Below are positions 1 to 11,258 of a stretch of 64,000 nucleotides of DNA, one piece after another; the stretch's first letter is position 1, and every line of letters starts with the position of its first letter. The position numbers and the translations under genes were made by a program. The notes below the pieces were generated by a model that was not told the origin of the DNA, made no database searches, and saw nothing but the letters and a program-made list of their open reading frames with translations. The stretch comes from Cytidiella melzeri (lineage: Eukaryota; Basidiomycota; Agaricomycetes; Polyporales; Irpicaceae), in the NCBI GenBank assembly GCA_022592445.1, contig JABYQR010000075.1, positions 1 to 64,000 on the forward strand. The letters run 5' to 3'.

Positions 1-767
1 CCTCGTGGACCCCGGAGGTCTTTCCCCAGGCTGGAGAGCACTGGTATCAAAGTCCACGAATGAGTCAGCAGGCAGACTGGGGTTGAGGATCGCCAGTTGC
101 GCGCGACGCAGCATCTCCTCTAGCTCAGACTTGTCGTACAGGACCGGGCCGAACTTTTCTTCTTTCGTTGTGATTTTGTTCCCGTCGGCGTCGGTGTCTT
201 TGCGAATGAGGACCTGACACTGCCACTCTCCGTGCTCGTCGTAGGTCAGACGACACTCCATCGGGCATCTACGATGGACATCAGTACCCGAGGAACGTAT
301 ACTACGTGGCGTGAGGCGTGCCTTGTACAAGTGCCACTGGCACGGGGAACAGTGATCTGACAGACAGTCAGCGCTGACGAGTATTACGATAGCGTTGCAC
401 ATACACCGCTGATGGCTTCCACCAAAGAACTCTACAATGAAATGAGTTAAACTTGCAATAGATAGTGCGAAGCTGTGGCGTACCTTCCCCGCACTTTGAT
501 TTCCTTGAAGCGTGTCGCTCAGCGTCGCACGAAGGACATGGAGAAGACCCATGAACGCACCTATCACTGCAATCCTCGGCAAATTCAACTCAGATTCACC
601 ACTATAAGATGGATGAGCTTCTCCAAGCACAGGCATGGCCTATGTGGCGCTCACCCCAGTGCCCGAAGGTCCTTGATGAGGCGAATAAGTCGCCGCGTGC
701 GCGCGGCGTAATCAGAGGCTGATATGCCTGCGGTCAACTCGTGGGTGCGTTCAGTTCCGTCTGGCAT
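1..767 (-). CDS. Dynamin-like large GTPase, 5' part (runs off the left edge)
   Basis: N-terminal part of a dynamin-family GTPase; such proteins self-assemble on membranes and use GTP to remodel or sever them. The start at 767 opens with MPDGTERTHE. Splicing five introns gives a continuous G domain: LPRIAVIG, P-loop GNQSAGKSS, EAISGITVPR, then TCTRCPMECRL, the block typical of basidiomycete dynamin-like proteins, and a following EEMLRRAQLAILNP stretch. The first exon is 767-655. The intron at 321-269 uses a GC donor; without it the Arg between TCT and CPMECRL cannot be formed. The frame is open to the edge, so the middle and GED regions lie outside the window. Family assignment is firm; the exact subfamily (Mx-like or Vps1-like) cannot be decided from this part. 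Confidence 0.85.
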
Positions 768-819
768 GGTTGAGTAGGGGTTTGGTGTGAAGAAAAAAGC
801 TGAGGAACAGAACGCACTC

Positions 820-831
820 TTATATATATAT
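820..831 (-). promoter_or_regulatory. TATA-like element for the dynamin-like gene
   Basis: A TATATATATA run lies about 55 bases upstream of the minus-strand start codon at 767. The position and composition suit a core promoter. Low-complexity TA runs are common, so this is an inference. Confidence 0.4.
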
Positions 832-2279
832 GGTGTATAGGCGGTGTTCCGGGTTAAGCGAGTGGCAACTTCCATCGTGCTTACCTGGCATCAGAGGAGT
901 CATCCGAATAGTACAGGTCTCTGAAAGGAATTCAGGGCGTCATCACCTCGTTGTGAAGAGTCTGTCAGATACACATATCGGTGTAGACAATAGAGTTCTT
1001 TTTGGGCAGAAACCTGTCCTGGGGGCTGCGACGTGAGCTCAGTGGCTACGAGCTTCCCTCAATGGCCTCGAAAGAGTGAAACATGCGTTCAGGTTGCTGC
1101 GCAGAAGCAAAAATTCCGCGTGCTGGCGGTTGAGAATCCCTAGGAGAAGCGGAAGGCACTGTGGCGCACGCACTCCTTGAGCGGTGATACTGGGCTTATG
1201 AGATTAGCAACAAGAAACAACCCAACACGACACCGATGCCACTTGCCAGCTTCAGTGGCAACACGCGACGGCTCTTTGTTGTGGCTTGCCGAGGCAGCTG
1301 TCGCATACAGCACAGCATCCTCATAACCATCTATCATTTTTCAGGGTTGTCTCGAGTACAACACACATGCAGCGATGGGACACGAAGTCGTGGTGACGGT
1401 TCAAGTGATTCAGAGATGAGATGATGATCATGAAAGCAAGTCGTGGCCCTCTGTTTGTGCAGCTTTGTCAACAGCATTGTGGCGTCGCCTAACAACCACT
1501 CACACCTCTCTTCCGAGTCAGCGTACTCGACTCCGAAAGCTGCAGCTTTCCCACTGCCAAGTTCTAGCAGACCAAATCGCTGCCATGGAAATTGAATCAG
1601 CTCATATATTCCGCTCACAGTCGTGGACTAACCTATTTCACAAGATCGTCATGTTCCAGCATGCCCAGTGCAATGCATATCTCATATCTTTGCTCGCAGT
1701 ACGGCAGATACAAAGGCATTCCCATAATAAAACAGATCTTCTACTCCTCACTGCATATCCGGAGACTATCGACAACGTCTGCAAGAAGGCTCGAATATTC
1801 CAGCCAGCAAATTAAGGTTCACACGAGGCAGCCGTACGTGATTTACATCTCCGTAAACCCACATGCACTGATAGCATTTCATAAAGGCTCGCTGTACGCC
1901 TCTCACATGAGAGACTATACTCGAAGTGGCTAGGATGTCTTCACACCTCTCTGCTCATCGCCGTTCGTTCCGAGCTCTTTGGACAATGACTCCTACGAAG
2001 GTGCGTCACTGCAAAGTGTTGTGGCGATCAAGGCCTTTGGCCCACCGACACATCTACGTATTCTTCACCCTCCGATATTTTCTCTTCTGGATATTATTAT
2101 GACACTCTTCCAGCCTAACTGAGGCCTTTGCCAAGCCGGTTGCAACCGTATCGTACATCATGCGCCACGCAGCTTCAGCGCGGTGTTAGACTTCGTGCAC
2201 TCCCACAGTATGCTTCGCAAGGTTCCAGTTACACCATTGGCTGCTGCAGCATTTCTTCTCCGATGAAATTGCGCCGCGG
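832..2279. other. Intergenic stretch without a supported gene
   Basis: Open frames here are short and overlap on both strands. The only hint of coding is a 40-codon minus-strand frame at 1318-1196 that ends in a hydrophobic segment (GIGVVLGCFLLLIS); it could be the last exon of a small tail-anchored protein, but no upstream exon could be joined with confidence. The rest is presumably promoter DNA of the two flanking, divergently transcribed genes. Confidence 0.3.
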
Positions 2280-2287
2280 TATATAAA
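2280..2287 (+). promoter_or_regulatory. TATA box of the 2.4-3.8 kb gene
   Basis: TATATAAA lies about 110 bases before a clear 5' UTR intron (2389-2458, donor GTGAGT, branch-like CTAAT) and about 180 bases before the chosen ATG at 2463. This is a textbook core-promoter arrangement. Confidence 0.5.
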
Positions 2288-2462
2288 GCTAGTGCGTTCA
2301 GGTACCCTTTCATTGCGCCTTTCGTATGCTGGCATACGACTAGCCATCGACGTTCTCTCGCTTTACCGTCCTCAACGAACCATTTTTGGTGAGTGTATTG
2401 TCTCTACATAATCCCACTTGCTAATGTGGATCTCTCTCAATTGTTCAATGCCATTAAGCTCC

Positions 2463-3790
2463 ATGGACGACATCAACCATCGCTGGTCTCAGGTGGTACC
2501 TCCCCACACCGCACTAAGCTTCGCTGCGCTATGGGATCCCGTGGAAGGGATGGTCACATTCTCAGGCGGTCAACTACTCGAGTCAGATTTTCCTTTTACA
2601 AACCCTCTGCGAGACATTCCTCGCGACGCATACGACGGTCAGTCGACTGTAATGACTTTGGATGGTCTCAGCCTTCCTATCTTCAATTCACGACTGCGGC
2701 CTCGCGTGCCCACCGTAACATTTACTCTCAACGCCAAAGACGACACACAGTCAACGCTCGACCCCTTCATGCGCTCTACGGCTGAACCTCAGCTTCAATC
2801 CCAACAGGAGCGCCAGCCTACCGCGTACTTGGACTGGTCCCAAGTGCGGTCTGTTGGGCGCTCCATCTACACTCTTGCCCGTGCCCCTCTCGACCGTAGC
2901 ATCTTCAACTCCAACAAGACGAGCTCGCATGGGAGAACCAGGGAAAGCTCGGACGATGGTTTCTTTGAGGAGATGCCTCTCACGGCAGGAACGGGAACTT
3001 TCAGCAGCCCTCCTGTACTCGTCAACCTCAATCTAGTAAGTTTAACTTCAGCCATCTAGGCTAAATACCTTGTGAAAGGATATTCACCTACATTCAGAAG
3101 TCTACCTTTTCCATGACCACGACTTCGACAACCGGGTACGTCGACATCGACACGCCCTCCGTCTACTCATACACCACAACTGTTCGAGCAACCACACCCT
3201 CTGAAGCATGGTCGACTATCCACGGTTACAACTTCCAATCATGCCCCAATCGACCTCCAGATCGCGGTCGACGCCTTCAGAAACCTCGTCGCGGTCTGCA
3301 CGTCGTCATCCCCGCCGATCCTGCCGAGGTCCTTGCCCGCCCCACATACAACCACGTCTTCGCGGAGCCACAGTCCGCTCCGTCTGCAGAAGCAGTACGA
3401 ACCCCTGTCGCACGACAATGCTTGCGGAAGTTCAAGTCCTTGCCCAAGCTCCCCCGACCCTCCCCAACAAGTTCACATCGCAGCCCAAAGTCATCATGGC
3501 CTAACCCGGAAACAGAGGTACCACAGTCGATCCCCCCATCATCGTCTCTCCAACGAACATCAACGAGAACGGCGAATGACCAGTCATATGCCACTAGCAA
3601 TACGCGTATGCCGCCGTCGCCACCAATGCCTCCGCCTTCTGCATATGTTCCTCCGAGCCCGACTCGCGGACGGCCGCAGCTGCGTCGTCAGAAATCGATA
3701 GCGAAAGTGGTGATGGATAGCGTCGGGCGGTTGACGAGTAGATGTCGTCTTGCGAAGGCGGGCACGGTAGGGGCGAGCTTAGATTCATGA
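2463..3790 (+). CDS. Unknown protein, 421 aa, low-complexity C-terminal half
   Basis: Two exons, 2463-3035 and 3098-3790, joined by a 62-nt GTAAGT/CAG intron in phase 0, give 421 residues. The ATG at 2463 comes just after a 5' UTR intron and opens with MDDINHRWSQVV. The first half has mixed composition and shows a Thr-rich VTFTLNAKDD segment. The second half is rich in Pro, Ser, Arg and Thr (for example PPSPPMPPPSAYVPPSP) and looks disordered; it ends in a short basic segment (SIAKVVMDSVGRLTSRCRL). There is no signal peptide and no membrane segment. I do not recognise a family. The intron signals, long uninterrupted frames and upstream TATA box make a real gene likely. A role cannot be given from sequence alone. 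Confidence 0.7.
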
Positions 3791-3897
3791 GGAGAAGCGG
3801 GGGATACGGTTTCGTAGGGTTTGCTCCAGTCTCAAGATGAACGTTTGCATACCCCATGTGCTGTGCACACCATGTTTTTTCAAGTTTGAAACAGCCC

Positions 3898-3899
3898 TT

Positions 3900-3931
<32 letters not shown>

Positions 3932-3932
3932 C
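3898..3932. repeat. (CT)n microsatellite
   Basis: About 35 bases of nearly pure CT dinucleotides just past the stop of the preceding gene, probably in its 3' region. Confidence 0.9.
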
Positions 3933-4258
3933 TTGTTCGTTTTCCTGACGTCCTGGCTTTCGTTTTCGTTTTCTGGTGTTGTCATTGCTTGATGGGTGAC
4001 GCACCGAACTACCCCTTTCAAGTTGACAGACAATTTTGACTCTACTACTAGGAGTCCGAGATAATCGTGTACCATTAGATAACAGACTTTCTTGTGAGTA
4101 TACCCATTTCGATGGTCTGGCGTCCAAACTGTAAGTTTTTTTTTTTTTCGTGTAGAACATTGTGTAGTCTAATACTTGTATCTTCAATAAACACCTTGAG
4201 CAACATTGTATAGAGGGGAAAAAAAAACTTGAACACCGTGAGACCGACGACAAGACTC

Positions 4259-5107
4259 TCACTTCTCCTTGTCCTCGCAAATGTTGACATAATGAGTGAT
4301 ATCCCGTATCACAGACTTCGGCCACTGGCTCAAACGAGCGTGCCGAAAGTAGGGACATCCCTTGTGGAACATGTCGAGCTCGATGACCTCCGCTAAATGG
4401 CTACGAAACCAAATTTCGTCGAGGTCTTCTGCAGATTTGCGTTTCGGTGGAGGTGACTGTCAGAATCCATGGGAAGACTGTGGTTGAGAGATGCAGGAAA
4501 CACGATCAATGTTGGAAAGTACAATTTACCAGCGCGCTGTAGGGTTTCTCTGGGATCGTTGCCAGTAATGAGTCGCTATCCGTGTCCGTGCTTGAGATGC
4601 TGGAGTGCGACGTGTCGCCCTCCGTGAATTCATCCCGGGAAGCGAAACCCACACGGGATGGGCTTCTTCCGAGAACGTCAAGGCTCTGCGGCGTAGTAAA
4701 TGTCAGCGGCGTGTTTGCCACCACAAGGAACAAGTTCGACGAACCATATCGAACAGGAGAAATTATAGCCAGAAAGTTTCAATAAGGGACGAGCTCGAGG
4801 AATTGGACGAGTAGCCGGCTGCCAGAGCCTCTTTCGCTGCTGAACGACGTGTAAAAGGGAGAGAGAGAGAGAGAGAGAGAGAGATTTCAGCCAATTCATT
4901 CGAAGTCGTTCAGCTTTTGTACGAAGCAAACGCACGAAGGCCACAGCCTGGTCAACTGACATTGTTCAGTGCGACGGACAACCAGGAGTCCAATGATTTC
5001 TTTATGAGCTTTCGCCTTTGCATTACCATCGTGAGTACATGCAAAGCAGCTTGGAGTAGAAAGTACTCACCTCTTCACGCAGCTCCAAAGCACAAGTGCC
5101 GTCGCCT
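4259..5107 (-). CDS. Unknown protein; C-terminal exons clear, N-terminus unresolved
   Basis: Two exons are well supported: 4685-4530 (Ser/Asp-rich, starting SLDVLGRSPSRVGF) and 4456-4259, joined in phase 0 by an intron with donor GTAAAT and acceptor GACAG. The last exon carries a compact segment with DLDEIWFRSHLAEVIEL and PKSVIRDITHYV and ends in CEDKEK. Upstream exons at 5107-5071 (GDGTCALELREE) and from 5015 (AKAHKEIIGLLVVRR) are joined by a good GTGAGT intron, but the path from there to 4685 is uncertain because a (CT)n/(GA)n run near 4859-4885 falls in the presumed intron. No start codon could be fixed. I do not recognise the family. The gene lies just downstream of the zinc-ribbon gene on the same strand. 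Confidence 0.45.
4859..4885. repeat. (GA)n microsatellite
   Basis: About 26 bases of GA dinucleotides. On the minus strand this reads as (CT)n and may serve as the pyrimidine tract of an intron in the flanking gene model. Confidence 0.85.
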
Positions 5108-5268
5108 CTGCAATACAGGAAAAAAAAAAAACACTGACATATATTTTACACATCCACTGTTGATACACAAAATGTCCAAGTCCTACGAAACCCTTCTTGC
5201 CAGAATCGAGCGAAGCGCATATTATTATCATTCAGGAGAAGACACGGCATATTCCGAATGAAAGGACT

Positions 5269-5876
5269 TCATTGTGTTTTCCGGTTAGAATTCGGTATGG
5301 GGCTCATTGTGTATGCTGGTTGATATCCAGCCTGGAACTGCTGCTGGCCACCCGGAGACATCGCGGCGTTAGCGTGGTGAGGCTGGTGAACCCCTACAGG
5401 CTGAGGCTGCCATCTGAGATGCCGTGTGAGTCAGCAATTTCAACTTGCGCACCTGACACGAATCAGTGACTCACCCGTCTTGTACGGCCATTCTCCAGCT
5501 GCAAATGGGGCAGATCCAGATTGGCTTGGACTGCATCGGTATGAGAGGTATGAAGCACAGTTCGAACCACGTCCGTGCTCTGGCAGGCTGTACGGCGGCT
5601 AATGTGGGATATACGGAGGTGGTCAGGTTGCGAGCAAAGGTGGTATTCCGTCGGTACCGTTACCATTGTGGCACATGGGGCAAACTCTTGGAGTCTGGTC
5701 TGCCTTGTTGTCTGGTTTGATTCTAGTCGGAAAGCCGACTGCGTACGAATGTCAGTAAAGCGTAAAAGGATGAGTGATTGACATTATGCGTCTTACACGA
5801 AATTGGCAAACAAACTAAGAGAGCAACTGGTCAGCGTTCGTAGGAGCGTTATGAGACCTTGCAGCTCACTAAACAT
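5269..5876 (-). CDS. Zinc-ribbon-15 domain protein, 122 aa, with micro-exons
   Basis: Five exons (5876-5870, 5814-5797, 5738-5664, 5598-5475, 5413-5269) join in frame to 122 residues. The first exon is 7 nt and the second 18 nt. The product opens MFICLPISFGFPTRIKP and carries CPMCHN at about residues 31-36, then RTWFELCFIPLIPM and ICPICSW: two CxxC knuckles of the zinc-ribbon-15 family common in fungi, followed by a Gly/Gln/Pro-rich tail (HANAAMSPGGQQQFQAGYQP). The WFELCF and SKPIW signatures support the family call. The function of the family is poorly known; a zinc-binding, possibly membrane-adjacent small protein is all that can be said. All splice sites are GT-AG and all phases close exactly, which makes the micro-exon model convincing. 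Confidence 0.85.
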
Positions 5877-6442
5877 TTTGTAGGAATGAGTGTGGTGGTA
5901 TTGAACGAAGAAAGCCAGAACCTTGGCTCGATGCTGCAGAGCTCCGCAGTATCGGCGTGACGCTGTCCCTGTGACGCACGCATCTAGGTGCATCGGGACG
6001 GGCCGCCTTTGTTTGCAGCCGCGTGGCAAAGGCTTGGTGGCGGCCACTTGGACCTCCTATGTAGAAAAGCCATTGATCGCGGGTAGACGCCGTCAATCTC
6101 GTTCCTTTTTATTTGCTCGTAATTCAACGCAACACCAGCGATGCAGCACTGTCGAGCTGAAGTATACGAGCCACTCTGTTATTGTCTTTCACATGATTAC
6201 AACACAGCTGGGAAACCTATGGATGGACAAGATCGACGGTCGCGGCTTTGAATGTCAAAAAAGTGCTAGGACAGTTTACATAACACAAAGAAGAGAGAGG
6301 TGAATCTTCAAATCAGCAGCATAAAGCGGGTGCGAAGCAATGGGGTGTATTGTCTGAAAGTCCGGTAACACGCAAACTGCCGGTGGTTGGGTTGTTGCTG
6401 GACGCAGGGCAAGGACCCCCAAGCCATCGAATCAGTGGCCCT

Positions 6443-6791
6443 TCAGTCCGCCCAAAGGACAGCGTGACCCCCGTCGGTCAGCTCCTCATAGCGGGGACTT
6501 TCAACGAAGTCATCTTCCTCGTCGTACATCCTGATGACGCTCGGGTACGGAGTAGAAGCGCGACGCTAAGAATTGAGACTATCAATTCTAGCGGTGGCAG
6601 ATAAAGTAGGACAATATCCGCACCATGCGTGGAGCACCGTGTACTTCGTCGATCATCATCCACGAGTGCAGAGACTCTCGCGTACTCGGTTTTAATCTGA
6701 GGATACCGACAATAACGAAACGATGGATGGTGTATTGAAGGCGACGGCGAGCAGAAGTGAGGCGGGATGCAACGTATGGAGTGCGAAGCAT
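6443..6791 (-). CDS. Possible small protein with presequence-like N-terminus, 96 aa
   Basis: Exons 6791-6624 and 6565-6443 join in phase 0 across a 58-nt intron and give 96 residues. The N-terminus (MLRTPYVASRLTSARRRLQ) is rich in Arg and Ser and lacks acidic residues, like a mitochondrial targeting peptide. The C-terminus (MYDEEDDFVESPRYEELTDG) is acidic. No family is recognised, and the donor GTGCGG is weak. Competing frames are open over part of the first exon, so the N-terminal half may be spliced differently. The C-terminal exon is the better supported part. Confidence 0.35.
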
Positions 6792-7204
6792 GTTGTTTTG
6801 CACTTGGAGATGGAAGTAGCTGGTTGGGGGGCCTGAAAAAATAAAGGTCGTTTGTTATATAGCATTGACGGAACAAAAGGCCAAGATAGAATGAGGTAGT
6901 GTCCACTGCCACTCACAACACAACAGGGGTCTCACACATCTTCAATATCATGGACGGGACAGATTATGGCCCACCCAATAGGGCCTGAGACCCAAAGACA
7001 GTAAATTGCATCACCGAAGCATGAGTTGGGCCAAGGTCTTCGTCCTTTGGCCAAAACGCGGATAACGGATGCCTGAAAACAGCTGATCCATTCCTGAGTT
7101 AAATGTGAACATGATGAAGTTGACATACGAAGGCTATACGAGGTACCGCGACCGTCGTACTACAACTGCCTCTGAAATTGACCTGGTAGCGAATCTAACC
7201 GCCA

Positions 7205-7502
7205 CTAGGGTTCGTCTTGCTTTTCCTTAGCGTATTGCACAGCGTTTTTCGGGTACTGGACAAGGCAAAAAGCGTGAGTTCACACTGTGCCAGCCAGAGC
7301 TGCACGATTCATTGATATACCAGTCGTAATAGCCTGTACTTACGAAGAGGATCTGAGGAACTATAGCCGGCCGGTTGGGTATCGTTGGCCTGGTGAGCCA
7401 ATCAAACATCACATGCCCAGCGTGCGGAACCTGTGTCTTCCATGCTTGGACCACACAGCCTGGCACAACGATGAGCGTACTTGTCGACTTTTCCAAGGCC
7501 AT
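7205..7502 (-). CDS. Small unknown protein, about 69 aa
   Basis: Exons 7502-7344 and 7255-7205 are joined by a strong GTAAGT...CCAG intron in phase 0. The conserved-looking core is VMFDWLTRPTIPNRPAIVP followed by QILFYPKNAVQYAKEKQDEP at the C-terminus. That composition resembles small mitochondrial accessory proteins, but I cannot name a family. The ATG at 7502 gives a 69-residue product. An alternative upstream reading that splices 50 nt out after the first codons is also possible, so the N-terminus is open. The gene is divergent from the EH-like gene, whose ATG is only about 250 bases away. Confidence 0.4.
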
Positions 7503-7754
7503 CTTGCACGTCCGTCTTCAGTAAGATTAGAGAGTGACCGCACAGTGACCGCAAGCAGCACGGTGCCGTAATCGCGATTGAGTCAGCGGTAATCTGCCAA
7601 AAGCTGATTACGCGCGTGCGTTTCGCGAGTCGGCGACTCTGCGCACTGAAACTCGCCTCCACCACGACCTTCACGCACTCTTTCATTTCACGAAACACGA
7701 AGCATTCACGACGCACAGGAGAAGATCACATTGTAGAGCAACCTGAGAGAGGAC

Positions 7755-10360
7755 ATGGCGACACGCCAACTAACTCTGCACGCTTCTGCTCTCACGAACG
7801 AGGAATACACGCTCTACACGACTTCGCTCTGCGACCTAGCCGGAGAAGACGAACACGCTCGCAGGCATTATCATGACGACTCATATTACGCGGCGCTGAA
7901 GATAAGTGCTCGCGAGGCACGAGCATGGATTCGAGGAAGATACACGGACCTTCCGCCGTCGAGTCTCGACGCAGCATTGAGGCTTTTCTGTCCGAACTTG
8001 GCTGTGACGGACGTACTTAGCGGGGGACAATTCTTTGCTGCTTTGAGGCTTGTCACTCATATGCGGCATGGTAAGACTCTCGATGGGAATCTGGTGTTCG
8101 TACAAGGTGAGCGAGCAACTTTCCATCTGTATTTGCTCTCGGCTGTGTTAGAGCCCCAAGGCTCCTATGACAACTCTTGTTCCTCTATCTTGGCATTCAA
8201 GTGCACGCTGTAGCTGTGGCAAGTACACTCTATGTGTCACCTTGGCTTCCTGTGCCGACAGTCCGAGCGTGATAATCGTGCTTTTATCCAAGTGGTTAGC
8301 TTGAGCCAGAAGCGGAGCATGCACTGCCTCCGATTTCGGCTAAGCATCCCATCTTCACTCCAGAGTTGCATAGCAACTCCCATGGCTTACTGTGAATCTC
8401 GTTGTTCCAAGCACACAGTATGCGACGAGGCGCTGATGGTCCGAAAACGAGGCTCGGACGCACTTGTACTCTTGTTACTTTTTTTCCTCGTTTGCTCTGG
8501 CGCTTTCTCATATTTAAAATACCTGCTTGTTATCTGCTCGTTATACTGACTCCATGTATGCTGTATAGCTCATCCAGACGATAGTTCTCCGTCTATGCCG
8601 TCAACGTCACAAGATGTGGACAGTTACTTTCCTCACACCGAATATCCGACGTCTCGTTCACAACCATCGGTGCCGGCGCGTGGCCCCCCTCCTCCCCCGC
8701 CTCCCAAACCAGCCATTTTACCCTCTTTAACACAACCCACCATTCCAAGTTCGAGCACAAACCCCTTTATCAACCGGTCAAAAACCCAACCTCCACAGAG
8801 CACCTCTGCGCCAGCGATTTCCCAACTGCAATCCTCGTCACAGCCGTCTCATATTCTTCCGCCTCTCCCCCCGCGCAAGTCCACACAGACGCTGCCGCCT
8901 CCCCCAAGACATGCTTCTTTGCACACTCACGCACCCGTTGTCCCAGATACACCAGCAACGCCTTCAGCGTTCGCATTCTGGAGCAACCAATCTCAGTCTG
9001 GCAGCACTCCGACGAGTTCAAATGTTTTGATTCAGCAGAGCTTGCAGGCGGGCAGAATAGCCCAGAGCTTGAAGAAGGCCGAGCAGAAGCTGGAGAAAGA
9101 AAGGGTGCTCGAGGTACTGAAAAGCAGCTCGAAGGCCAGTAGCTCGAGTAGCAGTGTCAGGACGCGAAGCATCAGTCCGACCAAGGAGTCAAGTGTTCTC
9201 TTGGTGTCGAGTATAGGCAAACCAGGGCTCATCAGTTCGAAGACCAACTCCATGTCTTCAGCATCCGGATCTGCCTCCGCGAGCTCTGAGGAACTTCGGC
9301 CAAGCACACGGGCTAGTACCGCAACGATTACTACGAGTGGTCGCGTACCTGCTCTCCCTCCCAGACGAGCCTCCAAGCGATTCAGTCCTCCGCCGTCGTC
9401 AGCTGCGTCTACTAGAAGCTTTGAGCAAGTTGCGAATGCCAGCATCCCCCCACGCGCTGCAAAGCCTCGACCGCAATCACCTCTTGTGCGTGAACCTTCT
9501 CCTATGAGAGCGAGTCCGCCACCGCAACATCCAGACCTTCTTCCACCACCTCCCCCCACACATCCTGACCGTAAACCTCGGGATCTATCTGATTCAAATC
9601 CTAGCTCCGACTACGACGCGCAGGCGTCGCCAACAAGCAGGGTTTTTCGCTCTAAATCAATGCACTACACGAGCCCGCCGGTCCCTCCACCTAGGAGAAG
9701 GCCAGAAAGCGTGCAGTACGGTCTATCTCGACGGAGCGGGACTTCTTCGAGGGATCGAACGCCTAGCCCCACGAGAACGGATAGATCAGCCAAGAGCCTG
9801 TCCACCGTGCTCTCCAGCCCGGCGTCGTTATCCCAAAAGGCTACCGTATCCAGACACATGTCACTGTCCATGCACAATCGGCGTAGGGACAGTCTGTCTA
9901 GGGAGGGTAACGGCGTGCTGAGGGACGACTCGACGATATCTAGTATCAAGAACACGCTCATGGGGCTGCAGCCCAAGCTCGAGGCTGCACGGTACAAGGC
10001 GGAGGCGGGGCTGAGTAAGCGCGGGTATGTGAGTCACGGGAACGCGTCGTTTTTGCACGAGGAGGTAGAGGAGCGGCTTGTGCCGTCTAGTGCGAGCAGC
10101 AGCGTGGCGGACAGCTCTGGTGTCAGTGTGGACTCGGACGACGGGGGGCTGGGGCAGGATGTGGAGAGCGTGGATGTGAAGGAGGAGAAGGATGGGGGAA
10201 TGCGGTTAGGTGGGACGGGAGGAGGTGGGAGAACACGGGGAGGATGAGAAGTTCGAGTGGTGGTGGGTTGGCGGGCAACGATGAAAAGCCGAGGAGGCCA
10301 TGGAATGTGGAGAGGGACGAGATGAAGTGGCCGACTGGGGAGGGGTGGCGACCTCTATAG
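7755..10360 (+). CDS. EH-domain-like, proline/serine-rich protein (frame break near the 3' end)
   Basis: Exon 1 (7755-8106) encodes a region resembling a divergent EH domain: two helical EF-hand-like segments, with LPPSSLDAALRLFCPNLAV and LSGGQFFAALRLV, as in endocytic adaptors that bind NPF peptides. After a long 462-nt intron (8107-8568, branch TACTGAC, acceptor TATAG) exon 2 codes for a long disordered region with polyproline (GPPPPPPPKP), many SPxR sites and an NPF tripeptide. The reading frame stops at 10247, but the next frame continues without a gap to 10360 with a sensible charged tail (RPWNVERDEMKWPTGEGW). One extra G in the run at 10237-10240 would join them. I treat the whole span as one gene, likely an Irs4-like adaptor. 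Domain identity is moderate. Confidence 0.65.
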
Positions 10361-11258
10361 TTGGGGGCACGCTGAATTCTTTGGATTCGATTACCCAGGC
10401 AAACTACGCAGAAGCCGACGTGTTTCCAAATCACGGAAAAACCGTCTGTCTTGCCTCTCTGTTTCACTTGCACGCATCTTACATATGACGTTGGAACCCT
10501 CAATTTCTCGGCTGAGGGGAAAAGGCTTGGATTCAACGGCGGGTTTTGCAATAATGTATCTTGATTCATCCTTGGTTCGTTTTTTTGTTACCCTGCATCC
10601 CATCTCTACATTGTAGCATTACATACCTCTCACCACAGTGTACATAGAACCCTCTACTCCTCTAGTGTCGATTTAACTGGCTATTGTCGCAGATATCTCA
10701 AGAGTGGGGTTAGCAGGGTCCGATCGCCGAGGGCTCTTGTCCACCCTTGTTGACAGATCTGAGATCTTCTCTGTGGCGCCTATTGTTGTAGGTCATTCAA
10801 TTGAGTGTTATTGATCTTGATTAGTATCACGACAATATTATAGTGACAATCGGAGTGGTATGTATGCCACGGAGAGAGAGATATATTTTGCGATGCAGCT
10901 TTTCAGGTACGCGTTCAACTTTTCACCTTGAACCTGAACGCTCAAGTCGGCCACGGTTACCCAGCATCTGAACGACCCTACTTACTGGCAGGGACTCGAG
11001 GCGGACAGCCAGGGTTACCACTCGTGGTCGAAGCCGCCGTCGGGTAGAAATTGGCATGACAATCGCGGCAATCAAAAACATAGCACCTCGCCAGTCGTGT
11101 GTCAAACGGACAGCGTTTCACGCCGGTAAGTGCTTTCCTCTTGGGAATTCATGCCGTACCTGTCCAGAAAGCCTATTGAGCTGGGGTGGCTGTAAGAAGC
11201 CACCACCGTCTTATAACTTCTTCTTTCCCTCTTTGCTTCCTTCCTTCCTTCTCATAGT
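10361..11258. other. Intergenic: 3' end of the EH-like gene and promoter of the G-alpha gene
   Basis: No frame with codon structure or splice signals stands out. A T/C-rich stretch (about 11210-11250) sits directly before the G-alpha ATG, a common feature of fungal promoters with pyrimidine-rich leaders. Confidence 0.5.

Noticed and set aside
3594..4358. Long minus-strand frame of 254 codons
   Set aside because: It runs antisense through the C-terminal exon of the 2.4-3.8 kb gene and through a (CT)n repeat read as Arg-Glu; no start context or splice support.
9032..9559. 175-codon minus-strand frame rich in Gly and Leu
   Set aside because: It is the antisense shadow of the Pro/Ser-rich coding region of the EH-like gene.
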